Positions 42,801-53,600 of a stretch of DNA of 64,000 bases are shown piece after piece. The DNA comes from Trichosporon coremiiforme. Its lineage: Eukaryota; Basidiomycota; Tremellomycetes; Trichosporonales; Trichosporonaceae. Every line of letters begins with the position of its first letter. Positions within the stretch are counted from its first letter, which is position 1. Under the pieces are notes generated by a model. The model saw only the letters and a list, made by a program, of their open reading frames with translations. It ran no database searches and had not been told where the DNA came from. The position numbers and the translations under genes are program-made. Where the stretch lies: the NCBI GenBank assembly GCA_039545355.1, contig BCJJ01000014.1:375914-439913 (forward strand), written 5' to 3'.

Positions 42801-43375
42801 CCGACGCCGAGAGCCAGGTCGAGACGCACGACGTCGGCATTCAGGTGAGACGCAACGTCGTGGACAGCCTTCGCGTTGTAAACATCCCCGCCTTCGAACG
42901 GCGACACGAGGGCAATGACCGGGTCCTCAGTGCTGCGCTCGGCTGGAACAAACACCTTGCCCAGTGGCGAGTCCTGCAGCTTGGCAGAGTGCGCGGGCTG
43001 GTTCGTTGGGACGAAGGAGGTCGCGAGGTGGTTGTAAAGCGATTTGAGCTCGGGGGCGAGCTTGCCTTCCGGTTTTGTCGGGGACATCAGAGTGGTGGTG
43101 ACGCCGGGGAAGAGCGACTCCGGGGCGTCGCCCTCACCATGCTCGGCTCCCGGAGTGGTGTGCTCCTCCTTGGGACTCGTGTGGGCGAAAGGGGAGGAAG
43201 GCGGTTCTGACGGAGGGGTGACTGCGGGAGGAGGTTCGGCGGTGACAATGCGAGCTCGGGCCGGTGTTCGGGGGTACTGCTGAACGGTGGTGGATGAAAG
43301 CGCGCGGCTGGCACCGGGGGTGGCGACCCGTGTGCGCAGCACGCTGATTGATGTTGTCGGGGTTGGTATGCGCAT
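39835..43375 (-). CDS. Mitochondrial AAA ATPase, Msp1-like module with long N-terminal region
   Basis: Five exons (about 43375-42766, 42727-42001, 41962-40710, 40671-40570, 40535-39835) join in frame to 1,130 residues. The first 40 residues (MRIPTPTTSISVLRTRVAT) look like a mitochondrial leader. Residues to about 620 have no domain I can name, although a SAKLQDSPLGKVF segment and an LWWSGEERDMESRKRREERR helix look conserved. The AAA module (about 700-920) has Walker A GPPGTGKT, Walker B FIDEVDS, sensor GATNRP and the arginine-finger region RRLPRRL, and resembles Msp1/ATAD1 and spastin-type ATPases (SGSDLKHLCVAAAL helix after the last intron). A C-terminal half of about 200 residues ends in Gly/Phe-rich repeats (GFGKGFGFGEEAL). 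The function is unknown; membrane-protein extraction is one possibility by family resemblance only. Confidence 0.85.
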
Positions 43376-43754
43376 GGGTCGTGGTGTGGTGAGTAATGCA
43401 AAGGCAGATTGTGGTCACTCGGCTTTCTTTGAGCCTGAACTTGGCTCGACACGCGAGATTGATCTGGCGGCGATATGCGCTGCCGGCGCCAATATTACAC
43501 GACGGTGGCGACGGAAAAAAGCATCCTCTCCAGCTCGCCACTGCGACAGAGCCCAGACCGTCCCCGAAGACATGCATGCAGACCGCTGTCGTGTTGTGCT
43601 GGGGACAGCCTCTGTGTTCAACAAACTCGGCGGGCAACTCGCCATCTGCATAAGGTGTGTGATGCGGAGGGGCGGATAGGCGCACACAACCCAACCTAAC
43701 ATACAGACATGCCCCCCAAGTCCGCGGACACGCATCGGCAATAAATCTACTGCT
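43376..43754. other. Intergenic region between SDR end and AAA ATPase start
   Basis: The 379 bp hold the 3' end of the dehydrogenase gene and the promoter of the ATPase, both on the minus strand. No element is recognised. Confidence 0.35.
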
Positions 43755-45235
43755 CTACAAAAACTTCTCTAACTCACCTCTCTGTACCCGCTGCTGCATC
43801 AAACGTTCACCAGCGTCCGGCCTAGGTCCGTACCGCGACATAGCCCAGTCTGCTCCCGAAATCTGTTCTGTCAGCCAACTACGCCCACACAGTCACTTAC
43901 CCAGTGCTGAAGTCGGCGGACAACGCGCGGGATCAGATCTGACCCGCGATAGAGTAACCGAGCCACCCAGGTGAAGCGCGGGATGCGGAGAATGTTGTCG
44001 AGCGTCGCACCCTCGAGGCTATCGATGATAGCTTGCGAGACCTCGGACGGCTTCAAGGAAGGAGCCAGTCGCTCGTCCGGCAGCACAGTCTTCTCGAACA
44101 TGTGCGTTTTAATGTGGCCAGGGAGGACCAGAGTCGTCTGGATCTCAGGGGTCAGATACCTGCAAGTCAGTTGGGAGTCTGACACCGCAACTGACCTATA
44201 GTCCAACTCGTTGCGCAATCCAGAGTTGAAAGCAATCAGCGCCGCTTTGGAGGCATTGTAGTCAACTGCTGTCAGAAAGTGCTACCCTCGAGTACTCACG
44301 CATCTGCGCCGTGTCTAAGAGACCCATAACGCTAGAAACATTGACAATGTGTCCTCGACGCTTCAGCAGCATGTCCGGCAGAAACTCTTGGACCGTCCAG
44401 AACGGAGCGATGGCGTTAACACCGAAGGTGCTGAGAGTCAGTTGCCAACAATCTGTGTGCAACTCACTTGCGAACGTCGGACTCCGTCAAGTCGAGAAGG
44501 AGCTTGCCCTTCACCACCCCGGCGTTGTTCACGAGCACAGTGGGATGGCCAACCTGTCGTCAGCAGGGCGGCAATCTCCCGAGCACCCACCTCCTTGCGG
44601 ATCTGATCAGCGACAGCACAGACCTGTTCCCGGTCGGACACGTCGCATTTGTACACCCGAAGGCTTTCTAACAGTCAGCTCACGGGATGCAATCAGCTCA
44701 CTTGAGGGTTCATACTCGGGCTCAGTTATGGACAGGACGACAACCTGAGCGCCCTTCTGGGCGAGCTCGTGAGCGAGGAGAGCCCCGATGCCAGATCCGC
44801 CTAAGGTCAGCTGGTATCGGCAGGCAGGGCATACCTCCAGTAATCAACACGGTCTCTTTTGTCCAATCTTTTGGCGCAGAAGGCTTGACTTGGCCGAATC
44901 CCAACGACCACAGACCTAGAAAGTCAGCACCGGGGGAGCAGCGTTGGGGACGCACTCAGGTAGATCAGAGTTAGGATGACCAAGTACTTGATGGAGCCAA
45001 TACCAGCGACGTAGGCAAGAGGAGTAAGCAGAGTTATTGTTATTCCCGCATTCCTAAAGAGATAGTTGACTGGGGTCAATTGCCGTTGGGCGTCAGACAA
45101 CCCACCATCATCAGCCGTCAAGAACAGGATGGATGGATCCGGCCCGACGCCGCGTTTCTGGATGGTTAGCTGTGAACAAAGCGTTTGACAGCTACTCACG
45201 AGGTCACCCATCCTGCCTAGTGACTTGAGGAGCAT
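43755..45235 (-). CDS. Membrane-anchored short-chain dehydrogenase/reductase
   Basis: A classical SDR of the retinol-dehydrogenase-like (SDR16C-type) group, probably NAD(P)-dependent and bound to ER or lipid-droplet membrane. Many short introns split it. An N-terminal hydrophobic region (ITITLLTPLAYVAGIGS, LVILTLIYLSLWSLGFG) precedes the Rossmann fold. The cofactor motif TGGGSGIG forms across an intron, NNAG follows in VLVNNAGVVKG, the catalytic Ser is in IVNVSSVMG and the catalytic Tyr/Lys are in DYNASKAAL, so all key residues are present. The C-terminal part includes LPGHIKTHMFE and PSEVSQAIIDSLEG. The start MLLKSLGRMGDL and the stop near 43755 are inferred; the last few residues depend on whether one terminal GTGAGT is used. 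Confidence 0.85.
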
Positions 45236-45855
45236 GGTGAGGAAGAGAGTGTGAAAGGCATAGCCGTGTCCAGGTCTAGGAAGACATGAAAGCCGGGAGT
45301 GGACGGAGACTGGAACGCACGGTCTTCTTGTTCCAGTGCGGGGTGATACAGGCACGGTGTGTCACGTGAGGAGGTTGATAAGGTAAGGGACGGCTCGACG
45401 CGCCTTCCGCGTCCAGCGTTGGAAGGATGAACAGGGTGGTACGCGGCAGGGGCGGCAGCGTGATTTCAGGTATGAGAGCAGGTTGCTGCGGCGCTGTGCG
45501 CGCGGGTGCCGAGGCAGAGATCGAGATCGGATTCAGCTGGCACACTGCGTCCCTGACTCATGATAGGCCTGACACGCCGCACCCCTCGCACACCAGCCAA
45601 GTCACCAGCCAAGCCTTGGAGCTTGAAGCCTTCCAAGGCCACGCCGGACCTGACGTTCCGCACACAAGCAAGCCATGCCAGCCAGGGCGAGCATGCGGTC
45701 CAACCATGATTTTGACTTTGAAGCACGCTTGCAATCTCATTCCGACTTGTTTTCCTTCCTCACTCACACCTCCACGACCAACCTCGACATCGCGTTGCCC
45801 ACCGTGTGACGCTCCGCCACACTACGCCGCTCACGCTGCCCACGCCGTCGCACGC
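45236..45855. promoter_or_regulatory. Divergent promoter region, SDR / beta-helix gene
   Basis: 620 bp between divergent starts. The beta-helix reading frame is open far upstream (to 45427), but that part has no conservation signal and lies before a clear signal peptide. Stretches such as AAGCCTTGG near 45610 repeat loosely with CAAGC motifs; no named element. Confidence 0.35.
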
Positions 45856-47718
45856 ATGTCCATCTCGCAGCCCATAGTGGGGCAATGGTCGCGCACAATG
45901 TGGCTCCTCCTTCTCTTCGTCACATGCGTCTCCGCAGCAATCGACTGTCTCCGCAACGCCGACCATATCACCATCAACCAAAAATTCATCGACGGAGGTC
46001 CAGGAACAAAAGTCTTCCTGTGTCCTGATTCCAAGCATCGGATCTCGGGCACTATCGTCTTCACTGCCGCGGACCAGGAGCTCGCGACAAGCGGCTACCC
46101 GACCGGCAGTCGGCGAGCAACGATTTCGATCGAGAACGACCGCGTGGCGACCGCGATTCGTGGCGACTGCCGAAGATGCGCAAGGATCAGTATCAAGAAC
46201 GTCATTGTCGACGGAGGACGTGACCGCCTCGGAAGGATCCAAGATCACAACAACGCGCCTGGTCTGATCGTCATCGGAGGCAATGAGGGGCAAACCATCA
46301 GCCACTGTTGGATCAAGGAGCCTCGAGGATTCACGGCTATCCACGTTCGCGAGGGAGACAAGCTGCAGTGCCGCCTCGCCGTCATCGAGGGAAACGAGAT
46401 CGGTCCCGTCGGTGAGGAGTACGACCCCATCGACGACGGACCCGACCCCGAAATGTCGCCTCTCGGCCGCCCGCTCGCTGATGGCATCAGCATTGCATGC
46501 CAGGACTCGACCGTCCGCGACAACAATATCTACGACTGCACCGACGCTGGTATTGTCGTCTACTGCTCGCCGGGAACGCGCGTCACCGGCAACACGGTCA
46601 GCACTCGGCGCCAGTCTGCGATGGGCGGTATCTTCATGGTGGACGCGTCGCCGTTCGACGGTGACTATTCCGGTGTCGTGGTGCAGGACAACACGTTCGA
46701 CGCTGCCGGGCGCGCTATGCGAGTCGGTATCGGATTAGGACTGAGCATTCTGGGCGACGACATCGAGACGATCCTGACGGGAGGCAAGGTCATCCACAAC
46801 CACCTGAAGGGCCGGTACATGGGCTACGGCATTGCGGCTGCCGGTCTCTCGCACTGGGAGATTACGGAGAACTGGAGCGACGCCACGCACTCCGGCAAGA
46901 TGAGTGCCCGCTGCTTTGACGACGTTGTCAACCCTGACCCAGTCCCGTTCCTCTTCCACGGCAAGACGGTCACGAAGAGCAAGGTCCAACCCGGCTTCAT
47001 GGACTCCGACTTTGCCTATGGTGAGCTTCCCTGCGCCGGTTCTAGCTAACGTGCAGTTGTGTGCATTGACGGAAATGAGGACTCGCACCAGGACGAACCG
47101 TACGAGCCCCGAGTCAACCCGTCGCCGGTTGCTGTTCAGGCCGAGGAAGAGGTCGAGACTGACGGTCTGACCGGCAACGACGTCATGGACGGCATCCTGA
47201 GACACTCAGAACTTAGCATGCTCAATGCCATTGCTCGACTCGGGCAGCACATCGACTCGGTCGGAGCGCCCGGCGCAAATACTGCGCAGAAGCGTAAGCC
47301 GGCCTACCGGCAAGGGTGAGTTCTCTCCTCAGTGCACAGCGCTGTTATCTCGAGACAGCAGCTAACTTTCCGCAGCAGCTTCGCCCCTCTCGAAGCGCGA
47401 CTGGAAGCCATCGAGTCGTCGCAGTCCGAGATGTTGTCCCACACCCGATCGCTGCAGGAGTCACTGAAGCGCCTCCAGGAGCAGACGTCACAAGCGACGT
47501 CGTGGGAGACGGACATCCTGTTAAACATCGAGCGGGAGCTGTACGGCGCCGAGAAGGGGGCAAAGGAGGCCGAGGCGGCCGCGTCCAAGCTGAAAGCGGA
47601 GGAGAGCGGGTGGCCGTGGGTGTACCTGCTCGTGGGCGTCGGTGTGCTCGGCGCCATCCTCGGCTACTGCCAGTGGAGACCGAATAGAATGCTAGACGCG
47701 CACAACAAGGTTGTTTAG
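45856..47718 (+). CDS. Secretory-pathway beta-helix protein with C-terminal membrane anchor
   Basis: Three exons (45856-47020, 47057-47315, 47376-47718) give 588 residues. A signal peptide (MWLLLLFVTCVSAA, about residues 15-28) is followed by about 380 residues with the repeated short strands of a right-handed parallel beta-helix: IKNVIVDGG, GLIVIGGNEGQTISHCWI, AVIEGNEIG, STVRDNNIYDCTDAGIVV, TRVTGNTVS, VVVQDNTFDAAGRA, GKVIHNHLKG and HWEITENWS. Such folds occur in pectin lyases and other polysaccharide enzymes, but no catalytic motif is certain. The C-terminal third is acidic then coiled-coil (ARLEAIESSQSEMLSHT) and ends in one membrane helix (WPWVYLLVGVGVLGAILG) with a short cytosolic tail. 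Topology suggests a lumenal or surface domain tethered by the tail. I cannot assign a function. Confidence 0.8.
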
Positions 47719-48813
47719 ATATAGACAGGAGCATACCCCCTTCCATGACACCATGACATGTATCACTTATCACTTCCCCTGTCTTCTGTATTCCCGCATT
47801 CCGCCGTGAGACTATGACGCTGGCATGCTGGGCATGCTGTATGTGCTACCCTTGACGATCTGGTGGGATGGGTGGGCATTGCCGGCGGTAATGGCGATCG
47901 CGGGAAACGCCCAGAATCCGAAAGGAGCAAGTGTCAGTTTGATGATCGGGTGTAGACAGGTGCACAGATGATCATTCGATGATCGTCCGCTACTTTCATT
48001 GCCTGCATGAGGACGGCCGATGATAAGAACCACGTTTGTGCTACACGCACTACCGTCTGCCTGGATACTGTGTTCGCGGACCTGACAAGGGGCAGCCCCT
48101 CGGCCCTCGGCGGCGTCTCGGTGTCGGAGGTTTGAGATGATACTTTAGGCGACGCGTCCCCACAACCGGGGGATGATAGGCCCCATGTCTCCCCCCATAG
48201 TTCCCCCGATGTCATTGATTGTGAGCATGTGTCACTCTCAAGTCACGGTGCAATTAACTGAACTCTGTGCCTTTCCGCTAAACTGAATTGCCATCCATGT
48301 ATTGCGGCGTCCGGCGTGCGGGGCAAGCGGTGACCTCATGCATTCAGAATCGCAGAGACGATCCGCAATGTCGTCATTTACGTAACGTACTCTGGCTGCA
48401 CTGTTGGTGGACTGGCTCGCCAAATTTAAGCGTGCGAATAGTATACCGGCTTTGGTCGGACCGTTGCATCGACTCAAGCTGCCTGCAGACCGACGCTCCT
48501 CGCCGCCCACCCCGCACTGCCTATCTCTCTACATTGCCCCATCTCATCTCCTCTCCATCGCCCACCAAGACATTCGATCTCGACATCGACCACCAGCCAC
48601 GCTTCGACGCTCAAGCCCTGTCCGTGCGTAGCCTGTCAATACACGTGCCCTCTCCCCCGCCCTCGCCCTACTCGCGCAAGCCATCAAGACGAATCGCTTT
48701 ACCGGCTCCTTCCTCTCCGCCCTCGCACTTCCCAGACGCGTCGCTATAAAGCCCTCTGCGCCGCTGTCTGTCCCGACCACATCACCACTCATCACATATC
48801 ACTCATAACCACC
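47719..48813. other. Intergenic region upstream of the LYR-protein gene
   Basis: The 1.1 kb include the beta-helix 3' end and a long pyrimidine-rich promoter (about 48480-48740) ahead of the LYR gene. The TATA box is listed separately. No RNA gene is recognised. Confidence 0.4.
48745..48750 (+). promoter_or_regulatory. TATAAA box of the LYR-protein gene
   Basis: TATAAA lies 64 bp before the ATG at 48814, after a pyrimidine-rich tract, a plausible core promoter position for a fungal gene. Confidence 0.5.
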
Positions 48814-50014
48814 ATGTCCCTTGTCGGTACCCTCCGCCGCTTCATCGGCACTCGCGCCGCCTCAACCGTCACCGCCGCCCAGGCCACTCCGGCTGTTCCT
48901 CCCACTCCCGAGGCTGGCCCCTCGATCGAGGAGCTCCGGCAGCGTGCCAAGCGCGTCTACAAAGAGGTGAGTAGATTAATTGTGGACCTGAGCGAGGAGA
49001 AGATGCTTCGTCCGGCTGTGGAGCCTCTGAGCTTCGTCGCGACGCGTCGAGCATCAGGCCTCGAGTCTACACTGGACATCACTGACATCAGCTTCACCGC
49101 CTTGGACGCGACTACCCCGACGAGAACTACAACTTCAACATGCGCCTCCGCCGGGCCTTCGAGAGTGAGTACTACAGTTAGTTACGGAGCGAAGCGATTG
49201 CGGCATTCATTGCGGCCCCCGGCGTTGCGGACAGGTCTGGACCGAGCGAAAATCTGGCGGCGCCCGCGGCTGAACTCTTGGCACCAGCGGTTTCGTCTAC
49301 GGCGTCTACGGCGTCTGGGAATGTGGGCCGCGCCAAAACAAAAGTGCGGCCTCCTTCTTTGACGGCCGACGAGAAGGGCGCACAATCATCATTGTGCAAG
49401 CGGCGGCCGATGGGAGTGCGACAAGGGCCGAAACCGTCGCCCCTGTGTCTTGGCACGTCCTAGGATAAAGTCAGACATCGCCGCGGGCGGCGATTGCGAT
49501 GTCGCCACCGCCGACGCCCGAGTCGCAGCGGTGTAGCGGCGAAGCTTGCAGCGAAGCCGAAGCACCGGCAGCGCTCAAGATGCGTTCAGGCCGCCTGCCC
49601 TCGCCCGTTCCGAATGTGTCCGAGACGCTCGCCCCACCAACCCCTGCTGCTGATAAGGAATCGCGCTAACGAACCAGAGAACAAGAACATCGATGACCCC
49701 ATCAAGCTGAAGCAGCAGCTCGAGCTCGCTGAGCACATCAAGAAGGGTGAGTCTCTCGGAATGCATGCAGACACTCCCGTGGAGCAGCTCGGAGCACCGA
49801 TACCCGATGCTCGAGGCGGCAGGCGTCACAGGCACCGCTGACCGGCGCTCCCTCGGAATGATCGGAAAATGCAACCGGAGATGACATTCCGCTGACCACA
49901 CCCGCAGAGATTCTCGCCATGTACTCTATCCGCAAGTACCGCGGCATCCGCTCAAGGTACTACAGCCACGAGGCTCCTCGTGAGCTCCCCGACCACTTCC
50001 ACCAGAAGCTTTAA
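48814..50014 (+). CDS. LYR-motif protein, LYRM5/ETFRF1-like
   Basis: Four exons (48814-48966, 49092-49164, 49678-49746, 49908-50014) join in frame to 133 residues. The N-terminus (SLVGTLRRFIGTRAAS) looks like a mitochondrial leader. The LYR core follows: AKRVYKELHRLGRDYPDENYN, split by intron 1, then RLRRAFEKNKNIDDP, LAEHIKKEILAMYSIRKYR and RSRYYSHE. This pattern fits human LYRM5 (ETFRF1), which binds electron-transfer flavoprotein. The usual LYR is VYK here. Intron 2 is about 513 nt, more than ten times the local norm, and is listed as a finding. Intron 1 is 125 nt and intron 3 about 161 nt, also long for this window. Confidence 0.85.
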
Positions 50015-50668
50015 GGAACTCTTTGGCCTCTTTTGCTAATCTCTGCTCTCTAGACCTCGTCAGAAGAAGCAAGTTCAGCAAAAATGTTGACAGAAAGCCA
50101 AGTGTAAGAAGCTACGACTGAGAAGGCGACGAACGAGCTCCCCATCCCGAGCTCTCTCCTGTTGTACCAACGCCCCACCCCACCACCCTCGATCTGTTTG
50201 TATCGAAGCCAATCACCCTCCTACCCATCGAAGCTATCTACGCCGCAACTTTCCCACATGTTGAGTGCCACCTTCATCCCCGCTCAGCGCCCGAGCCCGA
50301 AGTATACGTAACGATACCACACATCCCCAAGTGTACGAATCAGTCAGATGCAGTCTGTCACCACGCGCCCCGCAACGCAACCGCAATACGCAACGCACGA
50401 CGATCCAATCTCACTTTTCACGACACATCCGCCCGCGCCTCAACACACATCCGGTCCCGTAACCCCAACTTCTTCGTACTCTCCCAGTTTTTATATATTG
50501 TGAATCAGACAGAATCTCTTTTGTTCTAATAGACTTGGCATCTCGTGTAACGGTATGGCCGTAAAATGCTGGGTATGCAAAAAACACAAACAAACACAAT
50601 CCCCTGCACCTCTCGTACCGTTCTCAGGCTCTCTTTCTCTACGTCTTCACTATAACTAACCGGCAAGC
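50015..50668. other. Convergent 3' intergenic region, LYR gene / UTP20
   Basis: The 654 bp separate convergent stop codons. Sequence is AT-richer in the right half (about 50480-50600), which would suit 3' end formation. No gene recognised. Confidence 0.4.
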
Positions 50669-53600
50669 TCACATGCGCCTCTTTGCGCGCTTGTGGTCCA
50701 TGAACGCGTTCGTCTTCCTCTTCTTGCTCTCCTTCTTGTTGACGCCCCTCTTCTCCTTGCGCTGCGCCCAAGCAGCCGGATCCTTGATGACGAGCTGGTC
50801 CCGGAAGTCCTTGCGCGCCTTGCGCTTCGTGAACGTCTTGCGGCGGACTTGCTCCCAGGTGCGTCCGAACGCGGTCGTACCCACCTTCTCCTGCACGAAA
50901 TCCCTGATCTCGATCGTGAGCTTGCGCAGCGCGTCGATGCTCTCCCCCTCCAATCCTTGGAGGTCGCCGCCCTCGTCGAGAATGCGGTAGATCGGGTTCA
51001 GGATGTGCGGGAGGTAGTGACGCGCCTGCTGGGGCGTGAAGGCCTGGGTGATGCCCGCGAAGAAGCGGAGGATACTCTGCAAGGGCCCAGTGAAGGGGAG
51101 CGGCTGGCCGGGAAGAACCAGGTTTGACGCCGGACGCGAGATGATGAGCTTGCGCGCCATGAAGGACATGCGCGACATGAGCCACGACACCTCGCCGCCG
51201 GCACCGGTCGTCGGCTCGGTCTCGCCCGCCTCGGCCTCGTCGGCATCGGCATCAGCCTCCTCTGACTCCTCCTCGTCATCCGACTCAGCCGAGTCAGCCC
51301 CATCGCCGTTGGCCGTCTTGTCGCCTCGCGCCGCGATCCAGTGCTTGCTGATGTTCCAGAGGAGCTTGACGAGCTCGTCGGCCAGCTTGCCGTCGACGAC
51401 AACGGGCGTGCCGTCTGCCAACTTGCTTCCGCCGAGGAGGATGCAGCTCTTGCGCGCGATATCGAGGAGTTTGCCGTCGAGCAGTTCGAAAGCCTGTCCC
51501 GCCGCGAAGAGAATGGCGAGCGCACGCGCAGAGCCGTACCGCACCCAGTCGTGCGGGAAGAGGAGCAGCTCCACGATCGTGTCCCACGGCAAAACAGACG
51601 CGACCTCGGGGCGCACCTTGAGTGCCTTCGCGACGGCGGACAGCGCCTGCTGCGGCAGAGCGGGGTCGAGCTCGATCTCGATCTCGGACGTCTCGGCGAT
51701 GAGCAGGTTGCGCGCACTGATGTCGAGGACGGGGACGATGACGCCGGGCAGGTCCTCGAACACGCTCTCTGCGGGCGAGTCGGCCTCGCACAGCAGACCA
51801 TAGGCTGCGAGGGCGGCACTGCCGAGTCCCACGTTGGACGTGCCCTCGTCCGTGTTCCCGATCCACCCCTTGAGGACATTGAGCATGCGGCCCTGGTGTG
51901 CGTGGTCGAGCACGCCGAAGAGCTGCTGCAGCAGCAGCCCGGCCATGTTGCGGCACTTCTCGCTGTCGTCGTTTGCGATGACGGCCACGAGCGCGACAAA
52001 GAACAAGTCGCCGTACTCTGCCACGAGCTCGGGGGTGAACTTCTTGAACACGGCCGACAGGAGCTCCATCACCGATACGCGGCCAGACTCGAACACGTAG
52101 TCCAGGTTGCGCGCCAGGAAGGTCATCTGCGCCTTGAGACGGCTCTGGCCCTGCGGGTAATCGAGCAGGAACTGCATCAGCACGTTCCGGCACAGCTCCT
52201 GCACGTGCGTCGACTGCGAGGTCACCATGATGCTCGACACGCGGTCCATCAGGTCGTAGATCTCGGGAACGACGAAGCGGCGCGACACGACCGCGCGGAG
52301 CACAGTGAAGATGGATGCCTGGCGCTCGTGCTCCTCCAGATCCGGGTTGATCACCTCGATCAGGTACTTGAGCTGCGAGTCCGAGACTTGCGTCTCCTTG
52401 CAGTCGCGGATGAGGACGGCGAGCGTCTTAAGCGCGGTCTGCGCGACCTCGGTCTCGGCTGTGCCGCCGGCGTGCTTGATGATCTTGAAGATATTCGTGA
52501 CGAACGCGGGCAGCGACTCCTCGACCTGGGGAACGGGACACTTGGCAACGGCGGCGGTGGCCTTCAGACCCAGGATGAGGATGGGCACGGTGGGCGAGTA
52601 GAGCGTGTTACCGACAGCAGAAACGAGAGGACCGAGACGGGCGAGAATCTCGACATTGTCAAAGTCAAACTTGCCACGCCTGAAGGCGGTAACGAAGAGC
52701 TCGAGACCGAACATGACAAACTTGTACGCGTTCTGGGGATAAACGTCCTCGTCCTCGGGCGCGTTGCGCTTCATCTGGACCGTGAAGCGGTCGCTCTTGC
52801 TCTTGCCAGCCTTGGCCTCCTTGCGCTTCGGCTTGAGGTAGCGCGAGTTGCTGTTGATGAGCGAGTAGGACAGGTTCAGAATGTCCTCGGGCGACATCAT
52901 GACGTTCGAGTTGAGGCCGAGGGCAATGCGGCGCAGCACCTCGTCAACCTGCTGCATCGTCTTGACAGCCTGCGAGATGTGCATGATCTCGCGGACGGGA
53001 GCGAGAACAGCAGAGATCTTGGTCGGGCTCACGAGGCGAGAGACGAGCTGGAAGGTGTCGTTACCGCGAGACAGAGCACCGCGGACCTCACGCATCTTGG
53101 TCTTGAAGCCCTCGGTGGCGACGTCCTTGCCAGACTCGCCCCAGATGACCTCGGCAGAGACCTCGACGGCGTCCTCGACAGCTTCGTCCAGGTCGGTGAA
53201 CCGGTCGGCAGCCTCCGTAGTGGCATGGACAAGGATCGAGTGGGTCGTGACAGCGAGAACGTGCTTCTGCGGACCACGCTGGAGAGCGGTGCGGAGCTCC
53301 CTAAGAACGCGGACGAGCCACGAGGGGCCAAGGTAGACGGCGATCTTGCCAATGGTGTCACGGGCAATGTCACGGATGTCCTGGTCCTTGCTACGAAGGA
53401 TCTGCGAGACGGTGGTGATGATGCGGAGGATCTCGTTGTCCGATTCCTCGGCAGGAAGGGTCGAGGCGAGCTTGACGATGGCGAGAGACACCGGGATACG
53501 AACGCTGTCCTCAGTCTCGCTCTTGGTCGTGATGAACTTGGAAAGAGTGGGGAGCAGGCGGTTGAGGACGACCTCGGTGATGCGCTCAGTGGCAGCAGCC

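Noticed and set aside
45427..45855. Upstream extension of the beta-helix reading frame by 143 codons
   Set aside because: The extension has no conserved composition, lies in the shared promoter and would bury a clean signal peptide; ATG at 45856 is preferred.
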